DNA of 64,000 nucleotides from Colletotrichum lupini (lineage: Eukaryota; Ascomycota; Sordariomycetes; Glomerellales; Glomerellaceae), in the NCBI RefSeq assembly GCF_023278565.1, contig NC_064672.1, positions 7,936,001 through 8,000,000 on the forward strand, read 5' to 3'. The position numbers and the translations under genes are program-made. Positions 26,552-37,439 of the stretch are shown here, one piece after another. The notes beneath the pieces were generated by a model. It was given only the letters and a program-made list of their open reading frames with translations, searched no databases and was not told the origin of the DNA. Position 1 is the stretch's first letter. Each line of letters opens with the position of its first letter.

Positions 26552-26846
26552 GATATAGAACACGTAGAGTATATGCTAATAAGAGAAGACTTAGATAAAT
26601 CGGCATATAAAATCTTTCTTTTAGTTTAGCATATCGAAACTCATTTTAATCTTGCCTACGGCGCTCAATTATTTTTAGTCTTTTTAAATACGATAAATCC
26701 TGTGTAACTGGCCATCCTTAACTATTTTGAAACTAAATTGCGTAAAGGAAAACATGCGACAAGTAGCCAACCACATATGCGAAACCATTGTTAGGTACTA
26801 GCCCTTGGTAGAGGGAAGTGCATCAAACTACGACCCCTCCCTCAGT

Positions 26847-28810
26847 TTATGCAGCAATCGGTGTCATTAAGACAAAGAGTTCGTCTTCTAGAGATCCTGG
26901 TGAGTGGCGACCGTAGGTCTCAGGGCGGGCGATTTGGACACTGAAGTTGGAGAACAGACCAGCCAAAATGTATCCGAACACTGAGGTCGAGTTAGCATCT
27001 TCCTGGGAATCATCGATACCTATCGCAGAGCGAGGATGCATATATGTTTGCCACATGGAGAGATGACTTACGATAGTACGTCAGTTGTGTTCCTATACAA
27101 GCCCTCGGACCGGTGACGAAGGCCCAGAGAGGAGGCATATCGGTCCTTTCTGCTCCATTCGGGTCCAGCCAGCGTTCAGGAACCCAGGCGTTTGGCTGTG
27201 TCCACATTTCAGGGTTCCGGTGCAAAAACCATTGGAAGCAGTTGACCCGAGTGCCCGCTGGAATACCGTCGACTCCCGAGATGCTCACAGATTTATCGTG
27301 AGGTGTGATGCGTGGTAGCGGGGTGCTGTTGGGTCTCATGCGCAGAGACTCCTTGATGACAGCCTGCAGATATGCGATCGACTCAATTGTTTGAGGCGAA
27401 GGCAGACTATTAGCGTCACTGTGACCGACTTGATTCACGTGCATTCCGAGTCCCGCAACCGCATGCTTCAACATTTCTTGCTGAGCTGGATTCTGAGCAA
27501 GATAGTAAACCGCGTAGGCAAGAACGAGGCCTGATTAGTCAGATTAGCAGGTAAAAGTAGCTTGAGTGAAATTCCAGAAACTTACCAAAAACCTCGCGAG
27601 CGCCGGCTACAATAGACAGAGATTCGTTAGTGACAGATCATTGAAGGAGTTCGGTTATCTTACACATGTGATCAAAAATTTCACTGGCGATAGAGATTCT
27701 AGACAACTCTTCCGACGCCTGCATATCGAGGAATTTGCCGTCTTTCAAGTTAGACATAGCCTTTCGTAGTTGATTGTACACAACTGGGACGTCTTCCGCA
27801 GGAGGCTGCTCGCCGTTCTGCATGCGTCGATACATTGCCTCAGACTTGTCGCAATGCTCCAACATCCAGTTCTCGATCCACTCGGTCGACTCATAGTGCT
27901 TACGAGGCATCACATCGAGTCCGATCTTACGAAGCCCGTGATAGAGTTTGGGGAGTTCCTGAAGCCAGAAACCCTGAGGACTGTATCTGTTCTCGTAGTG
28001 CTCCAGCCACATCTCTGTCAACTCAGGGTTTCGAGTAAAGTCGGGTCCGCTGGAAAGACCCAAAATGTAACAGTTGAGCATGTCCAACCCTGAGGCATAA
28101 CAGAGTCTCAGAAGCTCTACCGGTTGTCCGTGTGCAGAGTGATGTTGGAGGACTGGGATGAGACGTTGGTACATGATGCTGTGAGTTACTTTGCTCAGCG
28201 TCTCGGAGGCAAAGAGTGTCGTCTTGGAGTAAGACGAGGAGACCCGTCGGCGGCATGCGGCATGGTCTGCTCGGCTCCGGCTGGCAAAAGAGTTCCGCTG
28301 TCTAAAACACAAGTAGGTTAGTAAGTGAAACTGCCACAACTTGGGGGTATCAGAACTGTGAGAGTGGGATTGAGCAATCGTCGGAATTGATGCTAACACT
28401 TACCCATAGTATTGGAAGAAATCGAAGTATCCCGGTTTTTCGAACCCGGCGTTGTAGACTTGACGAACACCAGTCTCATAGTCGCTAATGCTGATCTCTT
28501 GCGGCGCGACTCGTACAATCTTGCCCAGTCTTTTATGAGCTGCGAGAACAGCTTTCAATTCCTTCCCATGGTAGCGCTGCCAAAGAATCCAAATGGGACT
28601 GAAAGAGCAAGTCCAGTGAGCGGAGGGGACTTTCGAAAGACCTCCTGTGAAAGTTCGGTACACAAGTTGGAACAAGAAGACTCCAAGAAGCAACAGGATA
28701 GCCACGAATGGCAGCGCCGAGTCGAGTATCAGGAAAGGCATGTCGGCGGTCTTGGGTGGTATCGGTGTCTTGACCCAGTCTTCGATGACCTCTGACTGAC
28801 TTCTTGACAT
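26847..28810 (-). CDS. Cytochrome P450 monooxygenase, 552 aa
   Basis: Five exons: 28404-28810, 27664-28301, 27586-27606, 27072-27530 and 26847-26980, all in frame. An N-terminal membrane anchor near residues 29-50 (LPFVAILLLLGVFLFQLVY) places it in the ER. The K-helix ExxR is KESLRMRP. The haem loop is FVTGPRACIG, with the Cys ligand. The 21-nt third exon encodes the I-helix core SGAREVFG, where valine replaces the usual threonine of the (A/G)Gx(D/E)T motif. It is the first cluster gene to the right of the transposon island. It is probably an oxidative tailoring enzyme. The substrate is unknown and could be the peptide or an amino-acid precursor. Confidence 0.92.
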
Positions 28811-29595
28811 GATAGTCCTGTTTATTTAGGCACATGTTGACATAGTCTGAAAATCATCATTCTCTTCCGCTGACTGTGCATCAGCGTCGACCTGGAGGTC
28901 TCCGAAAGCTATTGCGTGAGAATGCAAAACTTCAAGCCATGATCAGTTCCTCGCATCAACACGTTGTCTACTTCTCGTGTCATTCCCAAAATTCGGGATG
29001 ACATGCATGCACAGACAAAACTCAAAAGCGTTGGCAGATCCACCGGGGGTGCCCCCTCCTTGGGTCTTCTCAACATGCCAGGATCAGGATCCATTATACA
29101 TATGCAATGTCAGCTACGACGTGTATTCGTAAGAAGTCTGGAACCTGACGCCGACATGGATAGCCTACGTTGCATTCAATGGTGTAAGGAGAGTGCCAAG
29201 TCGTAAGAGAGAGCGAAGGTAACTGAAGAAAGATTCATTCTAAATGCGGTGGCGGTATTCTTAGTGAGCAACAGTAACGGCTCTCATGAATAAGCGGACT
29301 ACGGTGTGTTCTTGAAAGCGACGTTCTTGGGGTAGATTAATTGTCTCGCTGGCAGACTCGGGTGAGTCAGGTCTAATTCTCTCAGTGAAGCGGCGTTGAG
29401 CATTGTGGCCAGTCTATTTACGTGGTAAGGAGCTGTGTTCCTTGGGTGGTATAGACGAGCAGCGGATAAAAGTGTCGTGGAAAAGGCGAAAAGACAGCAG
29501 ACAGCCTTGCAAACATGAGTACATGTACATAGAGGTGTTGATTATCTGATAAATGTGAATAATCGAGTCCTGCCATAACTTCTTGGGTTCATCAC
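28811..29595. other. Intergenic, 5' side of the first P450
   Basis: It holds the promoter of the P450 and the 3' flank of the RTA1-like gene. No other coding sequence is convincing. Confidence 0.5.
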
Positions 29596-31043
29596 TCATC
29601 TTGCGTACCTAGCGTAGTCTGCATATCGCATGGGCTCGTGGTTCTGCCCATCAATCAGCCCCATCCCATAGCTATCCGGTTCTGCATCAGGTACCTCTCC
29701 ATATGTCTTCATCTTTTTCCGGTCGTTCTTGATTCGATTCTTCTCCTCCTTGGCTGCCTTGCGCTCCACCTTAGCTGCCTTTCTTACCGCCTTTTTCTCC
29801 TTCTTCTCCTTACGCTTCTGTCGGCATCCTTTCCTGGGGAACTCGCTATTCGTACCCTGAAGGACTCGACCAGGATGTATGACGGCGAGAATAAGCAATG
29901 CCAACATCATGGGGAAGGCGTCTAGGGCATATGCGTATGCTTCTGTGAAAGGTATTGGGTTCTCTTCAGGAGTCATGCCTCCGGTAAACTCGACGAGACG
30001 GAAGATGATCCGGGCCTTGGCGTGCCAATAGCCGTCAGTCAAACTGCGTTCAAAGGCATCGTAGAGGGCAGGATGAGGGTAGGACTAACCGTGATTGCAA
30101 GCAAAGCTGCATAAAGTGCAAACTGAAGGGCTTTCCAGTTCCGTCGTGGCATGTAGCCTTCTTCATCCTCGCGGTCGTACGACCCGCCTTCCAGTCCGTA
30201 CATATCTTCCCTGTTCATTTGTAGAGCACGATAATGGAAGCGAGCCATCAACATCAAGAAAACCACAATGAAGCCCTCTTGAACACCCATGCCGATGATG
30301 TAGATCTTGACCCCCTTTGCCCTTGTATTAGGCTCTACTGTCGGGCCAGCCATGACACCTCCCGTGGCCTGCACGATGAATGTGGCGATGTCGGCAACGA
30401 CGAAGATGCGTCCGAGCCATCTTGCTGGAATGTAGCAAACTCGAGGCTCCCCGCCTGGTCGGAAGAAGTAAACCATTCGCGCAAATGTCATGTAAACAAA
30501 GGCGTTGAGCCATACAGGAGCCAACAGGAATAACACCTGATGGCCTGTGGCGTACCCCTGGGCTTGTTGATCTTGCGAGCCATATGCGTGAAGAATGAAT
30601 GCGCCCATTTCCCAGCTTGCCGCCATAAGAACTGTCCATGTGAAAGGCTGTCCGGTGATTGATGTCAGTACTTATACTCCTCACTAACTTATTCCGATGG
30701 ATGGCATTGCTCTTGGTGGAAACAGAGGAAGATTTCAAGGGGAGTCTCGGATGTATCATCATACCTTTCGGTACCATATCGCTTCGATAAGATGAACTAA
30801 AGTCAGAACACCAAATATCGAAGCTGTTGCAATCGCAGGTGTCAATTCGGGATGGAAGTTGTAATTTGAATTGCAGGCGTCCCAAGGAACCGCTCCATTC
30901 GGTCCCGGCACCGCACTCGTGCAGTCTGTTCTCGGAGGATCATCATCGCCATCGTCCCGAATTATCAGCGTTGGTGTTGGGAACATTACGCTTGCTTCGG
31001 TAGTGCCAAAGGAAAATAAGAAGAGAAAGATGAGGATGAACAA
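29596..31043 (-). CDS. RTA1-like seven-helix membrane protein, 418 aa
   Basis: Three exons: 30765-31043, 30090-30647 and 29596-30015, in frame. A cleavable-looking N-terminal signal (MFILIFLFLFSFGTTEAS) precedes an extracellular Asp-rich stretch. About seven hydrophobic helices follow, with RTA1-family landmarks such as LVHLIEAIWYRK, the ALLIFAVIHPG-type segment (here ALLILAVIHPG) and LLAPVWLNAFVY. The C-terminal 80 residues are highly basic (KRKEKKEKKAVRKAAK). Yeast relatives confer resistance to toxic sterols and lipids, and the family is described as lipid-translocating. In this cluster it could protect against, or sense, a lipophilic product. That role is inference. Confidence 0.85.
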
Positions 31044-31479
31044 ATACTAGTCTTTACAGCGAGCAAACATAGGAGGACGTCTGATCTGGTGATCGTTGTG
31101 TCTAGACAATGTGGATCGGCTGTTTTTCCACTAGATATTATTGACGACTTTGTCAAACCAATCCTTCAAGTTGGCTTCGATATCCAACTTAAAGATGCTG
31201 GGCACTGAGAGACTATCTCAAAGCGGCATTGACTACGTTCCGAGAGTTTAGGGTGCCAAGGCTGGTGCCTAGAGGGAAAGCAAGTTGGTCGACCTCTGTG
31301 TCTCGCAAATGACGCGTCCTCCCTACAGCACCGCCGGCGACTCGGCATGATCGACCCTCCATTGATCCTCCGGGGTCACTTCTAAGCGGGTCTAGTTGTA
31401 ACAGACCACTATCCAACCAACACGAGAAACGTGTGCAACAGGGGTAAGGGGTCTGAAATGTGACGACGGTTAGCGACTT

Positions 31480-31540
31480 GTCACAAAAAGCGGGCCCACT
31501 CAATGTGGGCAGCATTAACCACATCCATATCTCGTGACAC
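31480..31540 (+). repeat. 61-bp direct repeat, copy 1
   Basis: Identical over 61 bp to 31743-31803. It begins GTCACAAAAAG and ends CTCGTGACAC, so it has GTCAC/GTGAC near its ends. It contains a GCCCAC-TCAAT-GTGGGC hairpin. Confidence 0.92.
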
Positions 31541-31659
31541 ACCCCCCAGACACCTAGAGCTATCATCCGTGCAATGGGCGTTTACACTGCGCCTCAGCCC
31601 CGAAGGTAGTAGACTAGTCAGAAAAAACCCTGCCTATACGGAGACTCGAACGGTCGCCT

Positions 31660-31735
31660 CTCGCTTTTTAGGTATACGACCTATAGATAATGCGGCACTT
31701 TTAACCATTGTGGTAATAGCGGATAGGAGCTAGGC
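31660..31735 (-). other. tRNA-like remnant between the 61-bp repeats
   Basis: The minus strand has TGGTTAAAAGTG (A-box-like) and, about 50 nt later, GTTCGAGTC (B-box-like). Outer segments CCTAT and ATAGG can pair as an acceptor stem. The T stem is not well paired, so this is no functional tRNA. A degenerate tRNA or the head of a tRNA-derived SINE are the options. Confidence 0.3.
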
Positions 31736-31742
31736 TCATAAC

Positions 31743-31803
31743 GTCACAAAAAGCGGGCCCACTCAATGTGGGCAGCATTAACCACATCCATATCTCGTGA
31801 CAC
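31743..31803 (+). repeat. 61-bp direct repeat, copy 2
   Basis: An exact copy of 31480-31540, 263 bp downstream. Flanking bases differ, so the repeat unit is sharply bounded. Confidence 0.92.
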
Positions 31804-32289
31804 GACTTTTTGAGCTTTTGTGGTGACAATGCTTCTTTTTACAGAAGAAGCTTTGACGAGCCATTGGTTCAAGTTGGTTCTTACAAGAAACCGGACTTTG
31901 GCTGGGCGGTTACTCCGTCTCTTGATAACGCCAACCTGTGTTTGTTGACCTAAAAAAGCCTTTCTCCGATTCTGTGTACCAACCGTGGAATCATCGTCTA
32001 AGACCCGATCATCGAAGTCAGCTCCTGACAATACAAAAGAGACTCAGTGTTCCCTTACGTGGTTTTAAAGATAGAGCCAAAAGTGTCAGATCTTTCAGAT
32101 GGTGTGTATTTCAGGTAATATCAATATTGCAATATAACCGCCGGGGAGATTATTTCTACCCTGCCATGCCTTCGCCTCTTTCTGTAAAGTAGTCTATGAA
32201 TCCTGTATTGCAATACTCGCATCCATGTCTAAGAGTTCTTGGCGCTAGCCATACCCCTTGGCTTACAACTAATGTGCCTCTCCCCCCTC

Positions 32290-33595
32290 TCAAGGAAGTT
32301 GAGAAATGATTTTGACCACCGCATCGCCGAATTGGCTTGTTGTCGCCGTTCCCCCCAAGTCCGAAGTCCGGATACCAGACTCAATCGCATCGCTAACAGC
32401 CTTGCAGATAAGATCAGATGCTTCGGGCATGTTGAGAGAGTAACGGAACATCATGGCAACAGAAAGGATCATGCCAACAGGATTGACCAACTGCTTCCCG
32501 GCGATGTCTGGCGCGGATCCATGAACTGGCTCATACAAGCCTTTGATCATGCTGCTGCCGGATTGCGGTGGGATACCTCGCAAACTAGCGCTGGGGAGAA
32601 GACCAATGCTGCCAGCAATGGCGCTTCCTTGATCACTAATGATGTCACCAAATAGATTGCTCGTCAACACGATGCCGTTGAGCTTGGTCGGGTTGCAGGC
32701 CAGAGTCATGGCGGCACTGTCCACAAGCTGGTGCTCGAAACGGACATCGGGGAACTCTTTGCTCAAGATTTCGGTGACGACGCGACGCCAGAAGCTGCCG
32801 CAAGCTGCGAGCACATTTGCTTTGTCAAGGCTGATGACGGGCTTAGGCGGTGTTGTTAACCTAGCCAGGTTGCCAGCCAACCGCGCCGCTCTTGCAACCT
32901 CTTCATAGGTGTACTGGTCCGTATCTTTGGCAATGAGATCGCCGCGCTCTCGGTGCCCAAAATAAATACCACCAGTAAGCTCGCGAACGATGAGAATGTC
33001 AGTGCCTCTGCAAATTTCGGCTTTCATTGGCGACGTGTCAACTAGGGACGGGGCGGGGAAATTGATCGGACGCAGGTTGCCGAATGCATCTAGTTCGCGG
33101 CGCAGAGTTCCGAGACTCGCGGCTTCAACGGATGGAACCTGTCCAGCCCATTTCTTTGGAGCTCATGTGGTCAGCAAGGCGGTTTGTCGAAGGCGGTACC
33201 GGCATGGGTGTCTTACAGGGCCACCGACTGCGCCTAGAAGGATTGCATCGGCCTCCTTTGCATCTTGAAGAGCTTCGGGAAGGATCGGCTTTCCGTGGAG
33301 ATCAAATGATGCCTGTAACAAAAAGGGTTAGAAAGCGTAACAATACGCGGTTTGGCAGAAACTTCGATGTCGACATACTCCGCCTATGGGGTGATGCGTT
33401 AGGTTGAACCTGATTTCGGGGTGGCGGAGGGCGACTTCATGAAGGACCTTGAGCCCCTCAGACATGACCTGCATTTATGATTAATGACTGGACTCATCCG
33501 CCTCAAAGGGTGTGTGGGTGAACTGGGGAAGTTGAGCATACCTCTGGCCCAGCGTAATCTCCACCAAAAACAACGATCTTGAACGTAGCAGACAT
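32290..33595 (-). CDS. 3-isopropylmalate dehydrogenase-like enzyme, 367 aa
   Basis: NAD-dependent oxidative decarboxylation of a 3-alkylmalate, the third step of leucine-type chain elongation. Four exons (33542-33595, 33379-33468, 33217-33312, 32290-33153) encode a protein of normal family length. The N-terminal GGDYAGPEV matches the fungal LEU2 form. Later motifs are DAILLGAVGGPKW, RELTGGIYFGHR, NGIVLTSNLFGDIISD and GLYEPVHGSAPDIAGK. Catalytic residues look intact, so the enzyme should work. The gene is divergent from the branched-chain aminotransferase gene with a shared 1.07-kb promoter region. In echinocandin clusters the equivalent enzyme (HtyC) acts in homotyrosine formation. Whether this copy makes leucine or another homologated amino acid is not visible. 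Confidence 0.94.
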
Positions 33596-34662
33596 TTTGA
33601 CAAATTAAAATTTCTCGGTGGTTTGGCTGAGAAGTTAGATGGAAAAGCGATTGAACAGAATTGCACAGAACTGCTGAATCTTCGTAAATGAGATCTAGAT
33701 CGAGTTTTTCTTCTTCAAGTATACACATGGCTCCCAATTGAATTTGTCCATTCTCATGCTTGGTTTTGCAATTGTTTCCTTCGAGCCGAGCTCGGCCGGA
33801 CAAAACTTGAGGGTTCATGATGTTGACGCTGCTTGCCTGCCGGACAATGCATTGGAAGTAAGCAGTTCCAGTGACAGAGAGAGAAGACTGTGCATTCAGG
33901 CTGAGGATGTGACGGGAATGCGAATCTATCCGAAGATCAGGGGCTCACCCGCCCTGCGAGTATGATGATTTTGCTGACCTTGCATATGGCCCTGGTCCCG
34001 GCTAGTCGACCGTCTTACGATATTCCAACGAAGAAACAAGGGTCCATTAGTCTTTTGGCCCTGGCGCCCCAACATAACCCCTTTCGATTCAGTCAATCGG
34101 AACTCGGGGGCAAGACAATACTGATTATAGGCATCCTCCGTGTGACCGTGTCACAAAACCCCCGAGAAAGTTTAAATCCCTAGGCCCACATAGCCGTCCC
34201 CAACGGAACCACGGAGCAGCGCGTACAGTCAAGGGACTTTGCATACGGCACAGCCAGTTAAGATTGGAGACGGGCTCAATGAGATACTATGGCTAGAGTA
34301 CTGCTACTATAGATAGTGCCGTTCCCGATATGCCGGACAACGCGTTGCAAGACTTCCACAGCTGTATGGTCAAGCGGCAAATGCTCAAGCTAGAGATTGT
34401 GGTCAGACGCTGACAGTCAGCTGTTGAAGATAACCAACTTGAGAGTGCGGATTAACGTAATTAGCGTCTCGTTCCCGGAACCAAGCATTGCAGTACAATA
34501 GAGCCGTATTCGAGCGTGATTCAAATGAGGGCTATCGTCACTTTGGTTAACTCCCATTGGTGAATTAAGCTGTCATTCTATCACTACAACTTTTCTGTAG
34601 TGACTTGTTCTACCGGCTGTCGGCACCACAATTCTCTTTTTTCTTCCGAAACATCTGCTACC
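33596..34662. promoter_or_regulatory. Divergent promoter region, isopropylmalate dehydrogenase / aminotransferase
   Basis: 1,067 bp between two start codons that face away from each other, so one intergenic region serves two enzymes of one pathway. I found no clear TATA box and no match to the ATCTCNCGNA TOXE-box sequence on a visual pass. Confidence 0.6.
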
Positions 34663-36106
34663 ATGGGTTCTATTCCCGCATACTCTTCAGCGCCTGGCGA
34701 GAGCGAGAGCGAGATCCTCTTCGGAGTTCGTCAGCCGAAGACGGACGTAGAATGGAGCAAGATCGGCTTTACGCCTTTTCAAGGTCAGTCCATTTGTGAA
34801 TGGGGTCACTATGGTCTGATGTCAGCCAACATGGTGCAACCGATGACACCCGTTAAACGAGCTTTTGGGTTGGATGGGTGGTGATAACAGTGCTTAGTAA
34901 ACGGCCACATCGAATGCACATTTACAGTCAAGTCCGGCACTTGGAGCCAACCGCGCTGGGTACAGGAGCCTTACCTAAAAGTTCACGGCCTTTCCCCAGC
35001 GCTTAATTACGGACAGCAGGCCTTTGAGGGGCTACGCGTCTTTCGCAGCGAGTCAGGTAGCGTCCAGCTTTTCCGGCTAGCGAGCCATGCGGCCCGGTTC
35101 GCGCGGTCTGCCGCTGCCGTTGACATTCCGGCCGTCCCGGCCGACTTGTTTGCCAAATCGGTGCGGTTGGCCGTTCAACTCAACAGCGATTTTGTACCTC
35201 CGTTCGAGGGTGGGTGCTCCATGTATGTGCGTCCAGTCGTCTTTGCAAGCAGCCCGACTATGAACATGTACACGGCGGAGGAGTACACGTTCGCCGTCTT
35301 GGTCACGCCGGTCGGGCTGTTGTATGGGGCAACGGGCCTCAGAGCGTTAGTTGTGGAGGGATTCGACCGTACGGCGCCGAAAGGCACCGGCGCCTTCAAA
35401 GTCGGTGGGAATTACGGGCCCACCATTCCGATAATGGGACGGGCACGAAAGCAAGGTTACGGCTTGACGCTCCACCTAGACGCCGAGACGCAGTCCTTCA
35501 TCCACGAGTTCTCTGCTAGCGGCTTTATTGGAATCAAGGCAGAATCTGCGGAGACTGGAGCTCCGCCTACGATGGTCATTCCCAAAGACGAGCATATCCT
35601 CCCAAGTATCACAGTTGACAGCGTGGGACAAATTGCCCAGGAACTTGGATGGAAGGTTGAGAAGCGTCCCGTAAGTTTTGAGTTCCTCGTTTGATCCACC
35701 ACCATGAGCCAACTGCTCCCTCAACGTTCCATGTGGGGAGGACCGAGATCTCGGCGGAAGTCTTTGAGTTTTATGGGAGATTACCGCTAATAATGTCCCG
35801 GCGCCATGGCTTTAGATCCCGTTCACTGATCTTGGCGACTTTTCTGAGGTCTACACCGTCGGCACCGCATCATCGCTGGTGCCCGTAAGCGCCATTGAGC
35901 GCGAGTCGACTGGCGAGCGGTTCGCGTTTACCGTCGATGCGCAGTCTCCGCAATCCGCTTATGCCAGGTTGACAGACAGGTTGCAAGGAATCAAGCGGGG
36001 CCTGTATAAAGAGCCGTGGGGTTGGGTGGAAGAACTCGATGGCGTAGCTTTGCGCAATGACATTGAGCGGATCACCAACACTGGGTCAGTGAAGTCTCCG
36101 GAGTAA
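34663..36106 (+). CDS. Branched-chain amino acid aminotransferase-like (fold type IV PLP), 394 aa
   Basis: Transfers an amino group to a 2-oxo acid and would complete the homologation cassette. Exons are 34663-34783, 34898-35670 and 35816-36106. The start has a strong context (CTACCATGG). Family blocks include LNYGQQAFEGLRVFR near residue 80 and MYVRPVVFASSP near residue 190. GAFKVGGNYGPTIP around residue 250 carries the PLP lysine, and GTASSLVPVSAI lies near the end. The order matches fungal BCAT enzymes; relatives occur in toxin clusters (TOXF of HC-toxin, HtyB of echinocandin). No mitochondrial targeting leader is obvious, suggesting a cytosolic form. The gene is convergent with the dehydratase gene. 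Confidence 0.93.
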
Positions 36107-37439
36107 CTTTCGGTACCGAGGTCTTGAGACGGCGAACGACTCACGTTTTTTGTTTTTGGATTTGTAGGTATCATACAAAGCGGATAGACTCCAACTGTGG
36201 CCAGTGGGCGGAGATGGATAGAGTTGCGCATTGCTCAAGATAGATTGCTTTCCCAAGCCCATCAGGGTTATTCCGCTCAAATACGCAGTACGAATACGTA
36301 TGGAGCTTTGCTGTGTGCTTTCGTTTCTTAAAAACCGGGCCGGTGGGCATCCCCTTGAAACCTACCAAGGCGTGCTCCGTGTTGACTCCTGGTGGAATCA
36401 ATAGGGGACTGGGTATCCGTAATATATCGTGATTTCAGGAGATGGATCCACGAGTAAGATGCTCGAGCTACGGGCGTGTTCATTTTGCGGGGGTCTTGGA
36501 GACTTGAAGTATTACAGCTATCCCACGTTGCATCTATAATTGTGTTCTAATGATTTCGAGTGACAGCGCAAACATTACCCAGGAAGAGTATCCTAGTCGT
36601 TGAGTCAGCCAATCCACTAAACTCGGGCAAGCTAACTAGAATGTCGGTTCTAGAGCAGGTAGCCAAGCGTTGCAATGCTCCTCTACAGACATGACTTAGG
36701 CCAATCATTCTACCATGGGTACGATGCGATCACATCTTCGGCCGCTGTTTCGCAGTTTGCCTCGCTTGCAGAAAGACATACCTTTGCTACACTACTTCAG
36801 GTATTGGCGATGTGGGATATAGTTTCCGATGAACAGCTGTTGTATTCGCTCGAGTCAGTCACCCGCCTACATCGTACCACAGCTGCTTGCGATCCAGAAA
36901 TGCCATACGGAACATGCAGCATGGCCAGAATTTGGCCCCGGCTTCCCCGTCTGAACCCCAGTAACAGCCATTCTAGGCCTTTAAGGTCTGCCCTGGCTCC
37001 TACTGATGTAGCCTGCAGCCACTGCAGCTACTGCTGACCAAAGATGGTGTAAGGGTCTTTTGGATATGGACCTGGACCCCGAAATTAGCTTTCCAAGGGT
37101 TTCTACACCGAGGTCGTCGCTGTCCAATGCCAATAGTCGCGCCTAGACCTACATGAAAACTGCGGAAAACAATATTCAGGATTGGGCTTACATTGCCAAG
37201 CTGCCAACACACAAGCACCGAAATCATTGACAGTCACCGAAGACGTAGCGCGCGCGCAAAAGCTTGGAGGCCATACTGATACCCGTACGGTATACGCTTA
37301 CACTCTATTACTCCGTACACTAAGTACCTAGATATGGGACGACTACGGCCTGTTCAACTCCATGCCCTGCTGAACTACGGGTCGAGACCCTGCATAAATC
37401 CAGCCCCTTCCACCATCCGTAGAGCCCACATGTGCATGA
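36107..37439. other. Intergenic between convergent genes, no gene supported
   Basis: 1.3 kb between the 3' ends of the aminotransferase and dehydratase genes. A 120-codon open frame at 36675-37037 has no splice structure, motif or composition that supports it. Confidence 0.5.

Larger units (their letters stand above)
31044..32289. other. Intergenic with a 61-bp direct repeat pair
   Basis: It lies between the RTA1-like gene start and the 3' end of the isopropylmalate dehydrogenase gene, both on minus. The repeats and the tRNA-like block between them are listed separately. An open frame at 31744-32031 overlaps one repeat and resembles nothing. Confidence 0.5.

Noticed and set aside
31660..31735. 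Functional tRNA gene
   Set aside because: Box-like sequences are present, but the T stem does not pair and the acceptor stem has a mismatch; kept only as a tRNA-like remnant.
31744..32031. 95-codon open frame on minus
   Set aside because: Its 3' end overlaps a 61-bp repeat, it has no upstream exon structure and no recognisable motif.
36675..37037. 120-codon open frame between convergent genes
   Set aside because: No motif, no plausible splice partners, and a Cys/Ser-rich end typical of random sequence.
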